Source of the DNA: Monodelphis domestica
Lineage: Eukaryota > Chordata > Mammalia > Didelphimorphia > Didelphidae
Assembly: GCF_027887165.1 (NCBI RefSeq)
Contig: NC_077227.1
Coordinates: 63,414,607-63,478,606, forward strand
DNA: 64,000 nt
Reading direction: 5' to 3'
How positions within the stretch are numbered: the stretch's first letter is position 1; the number at the start of each line of letters is the position of its first letter. The notes under the pieces were generated by a model. That model worked only from the letters and a program-made list of their open reading frames with translations, had not been told where the DNA came from and ran no database searches. Positions 24,741-36,700 of the stretch are shown here, in pieces. A program made the translations under genes and the position numbers.

Positions 24741-25560
24741 AACCTTTTATGGAGTTTAATTACAAATAGGAGGAAGAAAGGTATTAGAGATAGAGAGAGG
24801 GAGAAAGAGAGAGAGAGAGAGAAAGGGGAGAGAGGGGAATAGGGCTTAAATACCCCCTCTGTTTAGGCTGGGCCAAAAGGCCCAAGCCCTTAGATAGCTG
24901 AGGCAAAGAAAAGAGATCAGTCCCTATCACTCACGTGACCAAAATGGTCTCAGGGGCCTCCACCTCCAGCTTCCTTCAGAGCAAGCTTCTCAGAGCACAA
25001 CCTCTCAGAGCAAAACCTCTCCAACCACCCCTCAGTCCTCAGACCCCTCTATCTTTAAGGAAACCATCCAAGTTCCCTCCCCTCAGTTCTCACATCTACC
25101 AATCACTGTCCATGTCTTCTCTGTGCCAATGGTGGCTCTAGCTTAACCCAGGACCGCCCAGAGGTCTGTGGCTTTGCACATGTCTGTTGAAGGTCATATT
25201 CTCAAATAATTAAATCTTGATCCTTTGCTGCAGCCCTTCCTAAATCCTGTTACCCTGAGTAGGGTGGAGATTGGAAGTTCTAAGACCTGGTTCTGTCATT
25301 CCAAGTATCTCTATTGTATCAATTCTAAAATCAATCATGACTCAAAGAACTTCCTGTTCTATGCTTAAGCATAGGTCAAAGCCCTTTCCATTGTTCAGCA
25401 AAAGGTTTCTGTCCTAAAGTAATCTTAAGTAGGGAGGAGAAGGACCCTCCCATGCCAAGGGGGAGTTCACATTCCAATAGACTATCAGTAGGAAAATTTT
25501 CAAGTATGAAATTTCCCAATGGTGAAATTTCCAACATTTATAAGTCTAAGAAATTTTAAG
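24740..25560 (-). repeat. LTR-like GC-richer block
   Basis: After an AT-rich start there is a GA-rich patch (24789-24836) and then a C-rich stretch with repeated 'tctcagagca' words (24987-25020). Composition differs sharply from the flanks, and blocks of similar layout occur at 31690-32120 and 33690-34390. This suggests remnants of endogenous retroviral LTRs on the - strand. No gag, pol or env frame is present. The assignment is tentative. Confidence 0.3.
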
Positions 25561-26389
25561 GTTTACACTTCTTAGCATTTTCTTCTCATTTTTCCTAACT
25601 AGGACCAAGCAGAATGAGCCCAGTCTTCTTTCTTTATTAAGGTAGTCCTTAATATGTTTTTTAAAAGTGCCTATCGTAGTCTTGCCTTTAGAATAAATTA
25701 CTTCAATTCTATAATTACTTACCATGTAGCATAATGTTCAGGGTCTTTTCTGGTTTACTTCTTCCAGACACTCTTCAGATGCTCAGTTCTATTCCTCATA
25801 TATGTTACTTTAGATGTATTCTAACTGCATAAGAATAGTATCCTCTCTAGTCCTGTACACTATTTCTTTCATAATTTAGTCTAAGGTTTCATTAATTTGT
25901 TTGCTGCCTATATCATCATTTCAATACATTATTGAGCCAGTGGTTCACTAATAGCCCTAGATCTTGTTCAAGAACTATCTAGTCCCCTCTATGCCCCCCC
26001 AACATTGTAGTGTGTTGTGAATTTGATTAAAAAAAAAAGAAAAAAACCCTCTGGTAATACAACGTTTATCCCTATTGAATTTCACCTCATTAGATTTGGG
26101 CAATATTTTAATATATTGAGATCTTGGCAATCTGGTTGTAAGAATGACCTTATGCCCAACTGCTGCTTACTATGCTACTTTGTTTGCCCCTGAGTCTACT
26201 ACTAAGTATTTTATTTATTTTTTCTGCCTACTCTGCTCATCATACCAGCAGCCTTTTCTAATAAATGGTTGTATGGTGGCCTTTGCACTCAGAGAGGACC
26301 AAAATGATATCACTATGTTAGAGTCAGGGTACAACGTGTCTGACTGGCTGATCAGACCAATGCAAGCATAGAAGGCTTTTTCAGAGGTA

Positions 26390-27500
26390 GGGCATAAATT
26401 GTCCATATGGACGATTGGGATAGAGATAAATTGTGCATTACACGACTTTTGAGCTAGTGCAACTCTGTTCGTAGAGCACATCACCTTTGATGCAGAAACA
26501 CCATCCTGGATGATCCTCTGCTAGTTTTTCCATTGATATCGAAATTATTCAGAGAGATCTTCAGAATGTCCTTGTATCACTTCTTCTAACCTCCACATGA
26601 GTGCTTATTCTATGTGAGTTCTCTGTAAAATAGTCTTTAAGGCAAATGTGTGTTTGGCATTTGCAAACATGACCAGTCCTTAGAAGTCTTGCTCTCTGCA
26701 GTAGAATCTGAATGTGTGGCAGTTCACTTCAAGAAAGACCTCTGTAGCTTGTACTTTATCTTGCCAGGTGATCTTTGCAATCTTCCTAAGACAATTCCAA
26801 TGTAAGCGATTCAATTTCCTGGCATGATTCTGGTATACTGTCCAGGTTTCTCAGGTATACAATCATGAGGTCAGCATGAAGACTCTGTAGACCTTCAGTT
26901 TGGTAGGCAGCCTGATACTTCTTTCCCACACTTTCCTTTGGAGTCTCCAAAGCACCAAGCTAGATCTGGCCATTTGTATATCAACCTCATCATCAATATA
27001 AATTTACTGCTGGGGTCAGCTAAGTGGCACAGTGGAATGAATGCCAGGTTTGGAGTCAGGAAGACCTGAGTTCAAATCTGCCCTCAAATGCTACTAAGCT
27101 GTGTGACCCTCAGCAAGTTGCTTAACTGCATTTGCCTTATGCTTGCCCTTCTGTCCTAGAGTTGTTACTTGGACAACCAAGGCAGAAAGTAAGGGTTAAA
27201 AATGGATATTAACAGGGTAAGGGAACTTATCCACAACATTCAAAATTTCTCCATTTGCTATTACAGGTGATTCCACATGTGGATGATGTGCTGGTTTGTG
27301 GATAACCTGTTTTCCCATTGTTAATTCTCAGGCCCAAACTAGCATAAGTGGCAGAGAATTGATCCATACCTTTCTGCATCTCAGTCTCAGAGTCTGCATT
27401 GAGTGCACAGGCATCTGTGAATATTAAATACATAATGATTTATTTGAAGAATATTGTTTTGCAAAATGTCTTTACCTCCTCCTCAATGGATATTGATGCG
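26390..27500 (-). mobile_element. Decayed non-LTR retrotransposon (reverse transcriptase C-terminal part), interrupted by a SINE
   Basis: On the - strand the open frame at 27433-27227 reads FTDACALNADSETEMQKGMD with FSATYASLGLRINNGKTG, typical of the RT palm region after the catalytic dyad of endonuclease-type LINEs (here the usual DD reads DA). Beyond a SINE at 27012-27203 the homology resumes with phrases equivalent to LWRLQRKVWERSIRLPTKLK and ARKLNRFHWNCLRKIAKITW, broken by stops. The LINE clade is not assigned. Confidence 0.75.
27012..27203 (+). repeat. SINE nested in the LINE remnant
   Basis: 'ggggtcagctaagtggcaca', 'ggagtcaggaagacctgagt' and 'agctgtgtgaccctcagcaa', ending with an RTE-like 'gcagaaagtaagggtt'. 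The head looks like MAR1 and the tail like the other SINE group, so it may be a chimeric or distinct subfamily. Confidence 0.8.
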
Positions 27501-27509
27501 TAAGCTGCA

Positions 27510-28720
27510 TAAACTTTATGAGGCCTTTTTCTCCCAGATATTATGAACACTATAATATGAGATGATTAAAGGTCTCAGGAAACACTTCTTTTTACCTCTG
27601 GATGCATGATAACACCAGATCTGCTGACTCCCTTCATTTACCTTTCCAGGAGAGCCCAAGCATTCTTCTGTTGAGCTGTTAAACTTCCTTTTGTTTTCTG
27701 AAGTCATCAGTAGTGAAGATATCAAGATAGATATAATTCAGTTCCTCCAGTACTATGTTCTTTCACTGGTCATTGATTTCAAGTACCAATCATTAAGTGC
27801 TTATAGGTTGTCTAAAAATATGTGATTCTTAACGCCCTCTGCCTCTTTTCTTGCCATTTTGCCACCATTACTGCAGAAGTGGGAGGGAGCCAATAAGAAC
27901 TGAATTCCATTTTAGAATTTTGACCAAAAGAATTCATCGCTAAATGTTCTAGCTAATTGATGATGAGCCTATCAGGATTTAGCGAGATTGGTTATTAGGA
28001 ATCAAAGATGGTCTGTAACAACAAAAAGGTAAAGCATTTCTTAAATGGCAGTATTTGAAAGGGCTTGCACTCCATGTGATGGCCATGATAGAGTGTTGGA
28101 AAAGGACTTTGTGAAGGCTTGAGATTTTAGGGTTTTTTTAATCACTTGTCAAATCCATTTTATTTTTACTGTTGCAGTTAATTAATCTTTAAATCTTAAT
28201 TGAACATAATGAGGCTAGGTCTGTATTTGGGAAGACAGAAGAAGCACATCCTTGCGTAGTTTATGATCTAACTAGGGAGGTAAGATTAATACATGACTAG
28301 GGCTTTTCTTTGAATTATGAATTATATTTATAAAGATTTTAAAAAGTGATGTGGAAGAGTCTGTGCAATAGAAACTATCAGCAAGTGTGGAGACCAAAAG
28401 GAACACTACATGTGTGTGGGTGAGGTGAAAGAAACTTCATGATAGGCAGTTCTGCCAGGGAATGTTAGTTCTAGGCTGCCTTTCCCCAAATGCTGTTGAA
28501 GCAATGACATTTCCCAATGACATCCCATCCTCATTATCCAATTATTCCTCAATTCTTGCAACCTGACTTCTACCATACTACTCTGTTGAGACTACATTTT
28601 CCAACGTTACCAACAACTTTTCTTCTAAATGCTTATAGGTTATAGTTATATGATACTTAAAGGTTAAAAAGCACTTTATATACATGATTTCCTTTGCTCA
28701 AAAGAATTCCACAAAGACTT
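27510..28720. other. Intergenic, nothing recognised
   Basis: AT-rich sequence with no convincing gene, RNA or repeat family signature. Part of it (27510-27760) could be a further extension of the LINE remnant on the - strand. Confidence 0.4.
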
Positions 28721-28724
28721 ATTT

Positions 28725-29960
28725 TTTAGAATAAATTTTATTGATATCTTTTATTTCACTTGGATTTTCAAATGTATTTCTCTTCCTTTTCCCTCCCCAA
28801 ATGCCATCCTTTATATAATAAAGACTTAAGTAAGAGAATGAAAAGTTCACTAAAGTTAATCAATATATTAGAAAATGACTGACTTAGTGTTTTACACTGA
28901 TTGATGGTCCCAAATCTCTCTTCATTGAAGCAATGGGAAGTAATTTATGATATATTTTCTATCAAGTCATTCTTGACCACTATAATTCTGAAGCCTTCAG
29001 TTTCAATTTTTGTTGTTCTTTTGCCATTGTGTATAGTATTTTCATGATTCCTTCATTTTGTATTAGTTCATACATTTTCCATATTTCATTATATCCTTCT
29101 TATTGTTTCTTGTAACATAGTCGCATCCATAATATTCATTGACCACATTTTTGTACAGCCCTTTCCTAACTGATGGTCAGCTACTTTGTTTCTAGTTCTT
29201 TATTATAACAAAACAAGCTGCTAAAAATATTTTGGTGTACACAGAACCTTTAAATTAAAAAAAATTACATAGAACCTTTGTTTTTATCTTTTATTTCTTT
29301 GGTACATATGCTGATCGTAGAGGAATCTCTGTTTAAAAAGATATCTAACACTTTAATAATTTCCTTAACATAAATTCCAAATTGATTTTTAGAGTAGTTG
29401 AACTGATTTACAGCTCTACCAGCAATACACTAGTATTGCTGTCTTTGTATAACCTCTCTGACATGGACTATTTTCATCTTTTGTCATTTTTGTCAATTTT
29501 CCAAGTCCGAAGTGTAACCTCAGAATTGCCATCATTTTAATTTCTCTTATTAGTCTTTTGGTAAAATCTTTAAAATGACTGTTAATCATCTGAAATACTT
29601 TTGAGAATGTTTATATACTAAATGTTTATATACTTTGGCCACATCTATTGGGGAATAGCTTTTGATCTTTTGTATTTCTGTTAAGTATCTCTACATCTTA
29701 GATATTAGTATATTATCCTAAATTTTGCATACAGATATTGTCATTAACTCCTTATTTTAATTGCATTGATTTTGCTCATGTAAAATATTTTCAATTTTAT
29801 ATCATCAAAATTATCTTTCTATACTTTATAACCATTTCAATCCTTATTTGTAAAGAATTCACTTTGTACATAATTTGGGAATGGGGTATGTTCTATTTCC
29901 CTTCTAAGTTTCTCGTGGCATGATATTTAATGTTTATTTCATACATTCCTTATGAATTTA
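28725..29960 (-). mobile_element. Old L1-family 3' end
   Basis: The complement follows the L1 ORF2 C-terminus and 3' UTR order: 'aaattttattgatatctttt' at the 3' end, 'tgtacagccctttcctaact', 'aacaaaacaagctgctaaaa' and 'ctctaccagcaatacactag'. Many substitutions and no long frame indicate great age. Confidence 0.7.
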
Positions 29961-31440
29961 TGCTATATGGAATATAGTATAACAACCGTTTTTAAAAAGA
30001 ATTCAATACCTGGTTCACAGTCTTTCTCTCCTCTACCCGAACCCTTCGTTTCATATTTGGGGAAATTAATAGGTAGCTTAATGTCTTCTTAAACCTCCTA
30101 GTCTCACTTTGAAGTGCATTCCATGAACTGTCAATACTGTTCAATGGTTATCTCCATTTAATTTCTTCTTGAGGTTTGTAAGAGAGGAAAGCAGATTCAT
30201 TATGCTGGAGTGGAGGAAGGGCAGGAAGGATGGAGAATTCTGGTGAAAGAACTGAGGAGCTGAGAGAATCCATGCAGTTAACTCACTTCTCTTTGGGGAG
30301 CCCTCCAGAGAGGTTGGTCTGAGAAAACCTCTGAATTTTGATCATCCTTCTGTGAAGCCAGACCCCCTGAATCCAGTGGAGAACAACAGGAGTGGATAGG
30401 ACTTTGATATAAAGCTATCCACCCCAGGAAGATTTCCTCTCTCCCACTAAAGTAGTCCTTGAACTTCATATTATAATTAGGGCAGTTAGAAGTCAGGACT
30501 GCTATCACAATTGACCCCAGAGGGTCAGGCAGGTAAAGCCTGATCCCGCAGGATTTGGAGAGAAGGGGTTCAGTTATTAATCTTTAGGGACTTCCCATTT
30601 CCCACTTTACCATTATTTTATCACACTATCTCACTTACCCTACCTTTTTGTGTGTTCCTCAAGCATAAAAAGATGTTTCTATAGATCAAGTGTCTGCTCA
30701 TAGTATTTAGGAAGAGGGATCTGAAATCTTAAGGAGGAGAACTATATTTCCTACCCAAGGAAGAAGAAACAGTTCAGTCCTGGATTTTACATTAACCCAG
30801 TCTCTGAAGAAATTATAGTCTGTGAATCTGAAGACAACCTGTAGGGGTTTACTAGGGAAAGAGAGGGGAGAAACCATCTGTCCCCTCTCTCCACCATTCC
30901 TTCTCTACCACACTCTAGTCCTGAATTAAGTGGTGGGAGACTCCATTTGCCCCCCTCCATTACAGGTTCCTTTCCCTAAAACCTGCCCGCAGCACTGGCC
31001 TGTTCAGTAGTAGAGGGAAAAGGGGTGGTCTGTCCCTTTCTCTTTCCTTGGTAACTTCCCATGCTCCCCCCACCCCCATCCTTAAAGCATGAAGATAGTG
31101 ATCTTTGAATCTTAGCAGGGAAGAATTAGTGCCTTTAGATATTGGCATCTGGGAAAAGTCCTGGTTTCACCATCCTAGTTATAGCTTTGTGTTTTTATGC
31201 AGCCCTTTGTAGTTATACTGACTATATAACAATGTGTTTTGATTTCTTGATAGAACCAATCACATTATTATTCCCATGTCTCCCTTCTATAGATTATCTT
31301 CAGTTTAGCCTGATTATATCTTGTTTTACATGATTATTGACTTGTGGTCACTGTCTTTGTACTGTGAGTTCCTTGAAAGCAGGAGCTTTTGGGGTTTATT
31401 TGAATCCTTAGCACTGGACACTGTATTATAAGGGGAGGTT
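29961..31440. other. Intergenic, possible retroviral-type remnant but not assigned
   Basis: A GC-richer block (30180-31130) of unknown origin. Open frames are all under 77 codons with no domain signature. It may belong to an old LTR element, but neither TG...CA ends nor a primer-binding site was found. Confidence 0.3.
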
Positions 31441-31689
31441 AATTTGTATTTGAGGGATGCTTAAATCAGTATAGAGAGAGGGAGAAAGAGTGGAGACACC
31501 CCCCTTCTCAAAGCAGGGTAACAGGGGAGACAGCTGATGTTTAGGGTTGGCTCAGAGAGAGGAGAGGGGGTTTGAAGATTTCTCCCCTTCTGCCTTCCCT
31601 CTTTAGCTAAACCTGTTTTCCCCAATTTGCTCTTGTCCTTCTTGTATCCCCTCCACTACTGGAGACCAAAGGGTCTCCCCTTGATCCGT

Positions 31690-32127
31690 TCACTCACACT
31701 CAGCTTGGGGAACAGATAACTTTTAATGTCAACTCAATCAGGTAATATGAAAGGAATAACGGGCAGGGAAGAATGGGAAAAGGAAAGTGGGGAAAGGGGG
31801 TCCCTGTCACTAAACGTTTTCCCGTCCTTGAGTTTGGAGAACTCAGACCTTGGCAACCTGAGCCCCCTGACAGAAAGTCAAGTTGACTCACCCCTGGGCA
31901 ACAGGAGCTGAGGTAAAGTCTGCTCAGGTTTCTCTTCAGAAAGTCTGTTCAATTGGGAAATGTTGGGGGGAAGGATTTCCAGTCACCAGCAGGAAAAGTG
32001 GGTAGCCCTCAAGAGAAAGTCTTTTACTCTCTTCAACTTCTCAAGACTGAGAGAGCCCAACTCCTCTACCAGTCAGAGTCTTCTCCTCCTCCAGATTCCA
32101 ATCCCTTTGGGGACCCTCCCCCATCTA
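31690..32127 (-). repeat. LTR-like GC-richer block
   Basis: 'aacttttaatgtcaactcaa' followed by a G/A-rich and then C-rich stretch, similar in layout to 24740-25560 and 33690-34390. Tentatively an endogenous retroviral LTR fragment on the - strand, with no coding remains. Confidence 0.3.
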
Positions 32128-32251
32128 GCCTCAGACACTTACTAGTTGTGTGCCCCCAGGAAAGTCGCTAAACCTCCATTGCTGAGTCCTTACTGCTCTT
32201 TTACCTTGGAACCAACAGATAATATTGATTCTAAGACAGAAGGAAAGGATG
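32128..32251 (+). repeat. 5'-truncated marsupial SINE
   Basis: 'tcagacacttactagttgtg', 'ttaccttggaaccaacagat' and 'attgattctaagacagaagg' are the second half of the common SINE. Confidence 0.8.
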
Positions 32252-32729
32252 TTCAAAACAAAACAAAACTGAGCTAAGATTTTTGGGACTCCCTGCAAAA
32301 ATATGAGCTATTAAAAATAGGTCTTAGCTTCAAACTCACATAGAATAGGTAGTTTCTATGTACTATGTCATGTCAATTGTTACAGTACTACCTTTGGTTA
32401 CAGATATTTGCCTTTGGTTTCCAGTGGGACATTGAATATTGTGAGATCAGGCACATATCTAGGGCCCTCCTGTGCATCTTAAAAAACTACTCAGACTATA
32501 CTTTAGAAGATTTGGTTTAGCTATTCCCTTATTGTAACAATGGAGATACTTGGTCTAACAAGAATCAGTAATGTATTGGGAACTTTTAAAATTACTCCAC
32601 CCTAATTTGACATACTTTAGGGGAAGATAAAGTTGTAAACTCCTGATTGAACAATGAAAGTCACTAATTCATACCTTATAGTAAAACTAGAACCTTAAGA
32701 TAGGTCTATTTTTAGATCTAATACAAAAA

Positions 32730-33122
32730 GGTGTTAAGTACTTGTAAAGGTTAAATTAATCACAAAAAGGACAAGTGACTTACAAAAGGCAAGCTTAACA
32801 AAGACGTGTGAAGTACTCAGAAGATATAATCTAACCAGAGAAGGTGAGAACCAAAGGAGATGAAAACTAAGAATGGGCAGTCCTCAAAAAAAGCGTCTAC
32901 TATGATTGGTAGATGTGAAAATTTAGAGGAGGTGACATAAGAGAAAATTTCTTTAAAAGGAAGGGGGAAAAAGTCAGTTAAGCAATTGAGTTCAGAGTTG
33001 AATTGAGTTAGATTCTAAACTCAGTTCAGGAGATTCAGTGGAGGACTGGAACTTGCTTGGAGACGGTCTTGTGGTGGGTTATAAGACTGACTCCTCTTTC
33101 CCTTAGGCTCAGGGAGGCCATT

Positions 33123-33207
<85 letters not shown>

Positions 33208-33351
33208 TACCTTAATTCCTTCTCTATTAATTAAAATCTCCATAAATCTCCATAAATCCCCAGCTGAATTGGGTATTTTTCATATTTGGGAATTTCCCAT
33301 GGCGACCACTTGTTTAGATTCCAAGTCACAACACTAAAAATTATCCTTACA
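32730..33351 (+). mobile_element. Candidate endogenous retroviral solo LTR containing a (CT)40 repeat
   Basis: A CCAAT-like inverted box ('attggt' near 32905) and a TATA-like 'tttaaaagg' (about 32953) are followed by an R-like transcript start region, an ATTAAA hexamer near 33228 and an end with '...ccttaca' at about 33351. This order resembles U3-R-U5 of an LTR. The left edge, target duplication and primer-binding site could not be established, and no retroviral gene is adjacent. Confidence 0.35.
33126..33205. repeat. (CT)40 microsatellite
   Basis: 80 uninterrupted nucleotides of CT, with purines confined to one strand. This can adopt triplex (H-DNA) structure and is expected to be length-polymorphic. 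Confidence 0.98.
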
Positions 33352-33379
33352 GTTTTGGCATTTACACTCCTGGGAAATC

Positions 33380-33600
33380 TCATAGAGCAGGGATAGTGAA
33401 CCTTTTATAGATAGTATGCCATACCATGCTGCCCCAGAAACCCCATACCACATGCTCTGTGTGCCACTTCCCCTCCCCCCCCCTCGCCTTACCCCACACA
33501 GAAGGAAGCACTCCCATTGGGCTACTAGGCAGAGGAGTGGGTGAAGTGAAAAAATGTCCTCAGCATGGTGGAGAGGGGAAGGGATATAGGCATTAAATTT
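33380..33600 (+). mobile_element. hAT-like DNA transposon fragment
   Basis: 'gggatagtgaaccttttata' and 'catgctctgtgtgccacttc' are degenerate forms of the terminal region of Charlie-type hAT elements ('gtggcgaacctatggcac...gtgccag'). Similar ends occur in complement at 34300-34540 and at 63925-64000. Confidence 0.45.
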
Positions 33601-33689
33601 TAATAGTTTGACTAAAACATATGAAAATTATAAATAATATGGTAGTCACTGATTTAAAGTATTATTACTCAAAATTTAAATGACTTTTA

Positions 33690-34300
33690 ATAGCTTTTAT
33701 TTACAAAAGAAGTAGAAATAATGAAAGTAGAGAAATACAGAAAGGTAGAGAAGACATTTAGCCTGTCTATCTAAATATTGCTCCAGTGCTCAACTCAGCC
33801 AGGACTTGTTGACCTTCAGCCAGGATTAAACTCTCTCTAGAAGGCCGGAAAGGAAAGCCAGTTATCCACTCACTCAAGTTCCCTACCCAAGAGGTAGGTC
33901 AAGATGATGACTCAAACAGAAGAACTCCTGAGGCCAACTTTCTTCTTGAAGCTGCCTTCTCTTGCCCCAGAAATTCAGGGCCTTTTATGGTGGCTTTTTT
34001 TCCCTTTCTATCTTCATAGGAGCCAATCACAGTTTCCAAATTACCTAGCACTTCCCAGAGGGGCTGTCTGTGGGATCCACTTCTCACCTTTTAGAGGGGT
34101 AAATTCTCAACAAAGGGGTTCACAGATTGAGTTTCTGAGGGTGTGAATTCTCTAAGTGATTTGGGAGCTCCGCCACCTAGTTCAAGCTTTTGTTGATTCA
34201 ATCAAAAGGTAGACAAAGGAGAGTTAATTCTCTCTTCACAACCTAGTGAGATACTAAGCAGGGGTACTTAAGTTATTGTTAACCAAAGTGTTAACTCCAA
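33690..34300 (-). repeat. LTR-like block between two hAT-like ends
   Basis: An AT-rich start with 'tttatttacaaaagaagtag' (complement carries an AATAAA-like hexamer), then 'tcactcaagttccctaccca' and a C-rich stretch. Similar in layout to two other blocks in the intergenic region. Possibly an LTR inserted into, or next to, a hAT element. Confidence 0.3.
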
Positions 34301-34540
34301 CTAAGTAAAGAGAATAAAGGATTTCCTTTTCACAAGTGTAAACTCAGAATAGGCAAAGAGAACCAAGAATTCTAAGTCTCTGCCTTTCTAGTAACAAACT
34401 CTGATGGGTGATGGCTCACATACCCACAGAAAGAACTCTGCGTGCCCTTTTGGCACACATACTATCATTTGCCACCACAGTCCTAGAGCACATTCCTTCC
34501 ATTGGTACATTGGTATATGGATAACCTAAATCAGTTATGG
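34300..34540 (-). mobile_element. hAT-like DNA transposon end (complement)
   Basis: Read on the - strand: 'gtggcaaatgatagtatgtg', 'tgccaaaagggcacgcagag' and 'tttgttactagaaaggcaga', the characteristic series of a marsupial Charlie-type hAT terminus. Together with the + oriented fragment at 33380 it forms an inverted pair about 1.1 kb apart. Confidence 0.6.
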
Positions 34541-35569
34541 TGCAGCTCAATGATGAGCACTTGTAGAATGTATTTGCAATGCTGAATGTGTTCACAATCT
34601 TTTTGGTCATGTTTGATCATAATTCATAAAGACTTATAAGCCATCTGTCAGTTCCAGACCAGATTTCAAAGTGCAGGATTGTGAAATTTTCCCAAATAAT
34701 ATCCTTACCAAAGTGAAATCTCTCTGACATCTGTAGTGTTTCCAGCTCAGACATTGGAAGCTGTATCTTTTTCACCATCATGTTTTTAACTAGCAATTCA
34801 ACAAATGCTATGAGTGTGCTGTCCATGCAACTTAAGGTTGGTTGATTTGTTTGGTTTTGAGGTCAAATGAATGTGGTCAATAGCCCTTTACCATTAGAAT
34901 AAGTTCTCTGATATGCTCTGATATGTGTGTGATATCTGGAGCTTGGTGTAATGGAAAGATTGGGTCTCAAGTTTCAGCTTTTCTATTACTTGGGCAAATC
35001 CTATCACCTCTCTATGCCTCACTTTTATCACTTTTTGAAAAATGAAAGGGCTGGATTAATTCTAGATGATCTCTGTGCTTCCTTCTAGCTCTGACATTCT
35101 ATGATGATGTCATATTTGACTCCCAGGAATTTGTATTTTTATGAGTTGCCTGGAGTTTAGTAGAGGGTGGGGTGAGATGACACTTTTGCTGATCTTACTG
35201 TCCATGCAAAATAGTGGTTAGTTAATTTTTCAAAGACAGAAATGAGAGCTTGTTTGGAAGATGAAATGTAATGATATTTGTTGTGAATTTCTGGATACTC
35301 CACCTCCATTTGTTATTATCAGCACTGCCTATGTTATTGATTCATTTGAGAACAAAGGAATTCTTTCATGACTGATTCATAGATTTTGAACATTCCATTT
35401 CCCTTAACCAAAGGGGATGCTAATAAGTCTCTATTTTGTAAAGACTGGTGGACACAAACTCCAGCAGCTGCTTTGTCTTACTCAGGGACAAAACTGATAC
35501 AAGATGGCTATGTCCCAAGAAGAAGGAAGATGAGAGGATGGTGAATATACTTTTTGAGAAGCCAGCCTA
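34541..35569. other. Intergenic, mostly unassigned
   Basis: A - strand frame (34826-34416) continues for about 137 codons except for a stop near 34615; its distal part overlaps the hAT terminus, so it is probably not a gene. 34940-35105 is MIR-like ('ttctagctctgacattctat'). The remainder shows nothing recognised. Confidence 0.4.
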
Positions 35570-35730
35570 GGGCCAGCTAGATAACTCAGTGGATAGAGTA
35601 CCAGGCCTGGAGATGGGAGGTCCTGGCCTTGAGCAAGTCACTTATTCTTTTGCCTTTTGCACCTTTTGCCTAGCCCTTGCCCTTCTGTATTAGAGTTGTT
35701 ATAAAACAGAAAGCCAAAGGGATTTTAAAA
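35570..35730 (+). repeat. Diverged marsupial SINE
   Basis: 'gggccagctagataactcag', 'ggcctggagatgggaggtcc' and 'cttctgtattagagttgtta', with an internal deletion removing the 'tgtgaccctgg' block. Confidence 0.75.
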
Positions 35731-36374
35731 AATGTGCTGAGAAGGTAGCTCAGAACCTTGTGAAGAGAGCCACTTTTTTTGTTTAATTTCTAGTTTGTTT
35801 GTTTGTTTTTTAAGTAGGTTTGAAAAGACTAATATTTGTATTGTTACCAAGCTTACAGGGAATAAGAGATTTCTGATGATTGCTATCCATTTCTAATGGC
35901 CCAAAATCTTGCATTTGTCTAAAGCAACTTGTTACTCACAAGCTCAGGTTCAGGAAAACCCAAACCCCAAGTGAGAAGCTATAGGAATGTTTTATCTAGC
36001 TATATGACCGTGGATAAGTCAATCACCTCTCAGAGTTTTGGCTTTCACCATCTGCCAAATGGAGATTAAAAATGTGTTCCTGCCCATCTCGCATAGCTGT
36101 CCTGAAGACTAATTGATAAGATGAATGTGGAAATACTTTGAAAAGTATATAAAGACTTTATGCTGTTAATACTTTATTCCTCCTGGATTAAAGGTTAAGA
36201 CCCACAGTGGACCAGAGAGTATATCAGGCATCTGTGTCTTATTTCTCCTTTTGAGATTACATCTTTGATTCTTGTTGCCTTCTTTAAAGTATATTTAATA
36301 AACAACTCCCCAGAAAATTCACTTATTCATTGAGAGAATTCCATAACATTTAAGAATAGGCCAGGGTCAGCAAG
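35731..36374. other. Intergenic, downstream of RASGEF1A
   Basis: A MIR-like block at about 35990-36180 ('tagctatatgaccgtggata', 'ccaaatggagattaaaaatg'). Nothing else was recognised before the probable 3' end of RASGEF1A. Confidence 0.45.
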
Positions 36375-36391
36375 GTTGAAACAACTTGTTT

Positions 36392-36397
36392 TTTATT
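36392..36397 (-). promoter_or_regulatory. RASGEF1A: Candidate poly(A) signal AATAAA, distal
   Basis: On the - strand 'gcatcaataaaaaacaag' followed by U/G-rich 'ttgtttcaaccttgctg'. It marks the lower edge of the repeat-free block, so it is the favoured end. Confidence 0.45.
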
Positions 36398-36694
36398 GAT
36401 GCAAGCACACCCAGTCACACACAGAATATCCTGCTTTTATGGTACAGCTTTATACTCTGTAATTCAGCTTAGAATAGCAAAACACTTTATGTAAGTAAGG
36501 AATGAATGGATCGAACTGGGAAAAGAAAGTAACAAATGGAGACACCAAGTCAATTTCAAGTATACACTAGAACTGGTCGACCAGGGAAGTGCACATTTAT
36601 GTGAAAGCGTTTTAATACTTGTACAGAAAGTGGTCTAAAATTGCATTTCAAATATATATATATATTTTTTTCTTAAATTTTAAGCATCCCTTTC

Positions 36695-36700
36695 TTTATT
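36695..36700 (-). promoter_or_regulatory. RASGEF1A: Candidate poly(A) signal AATAAA, proximal
   Basis: On the - strand 'tttgaaataaagaaaggg', about 1.7 kb after the stop codon. Canonical hexamer. Confidence 0.45.
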
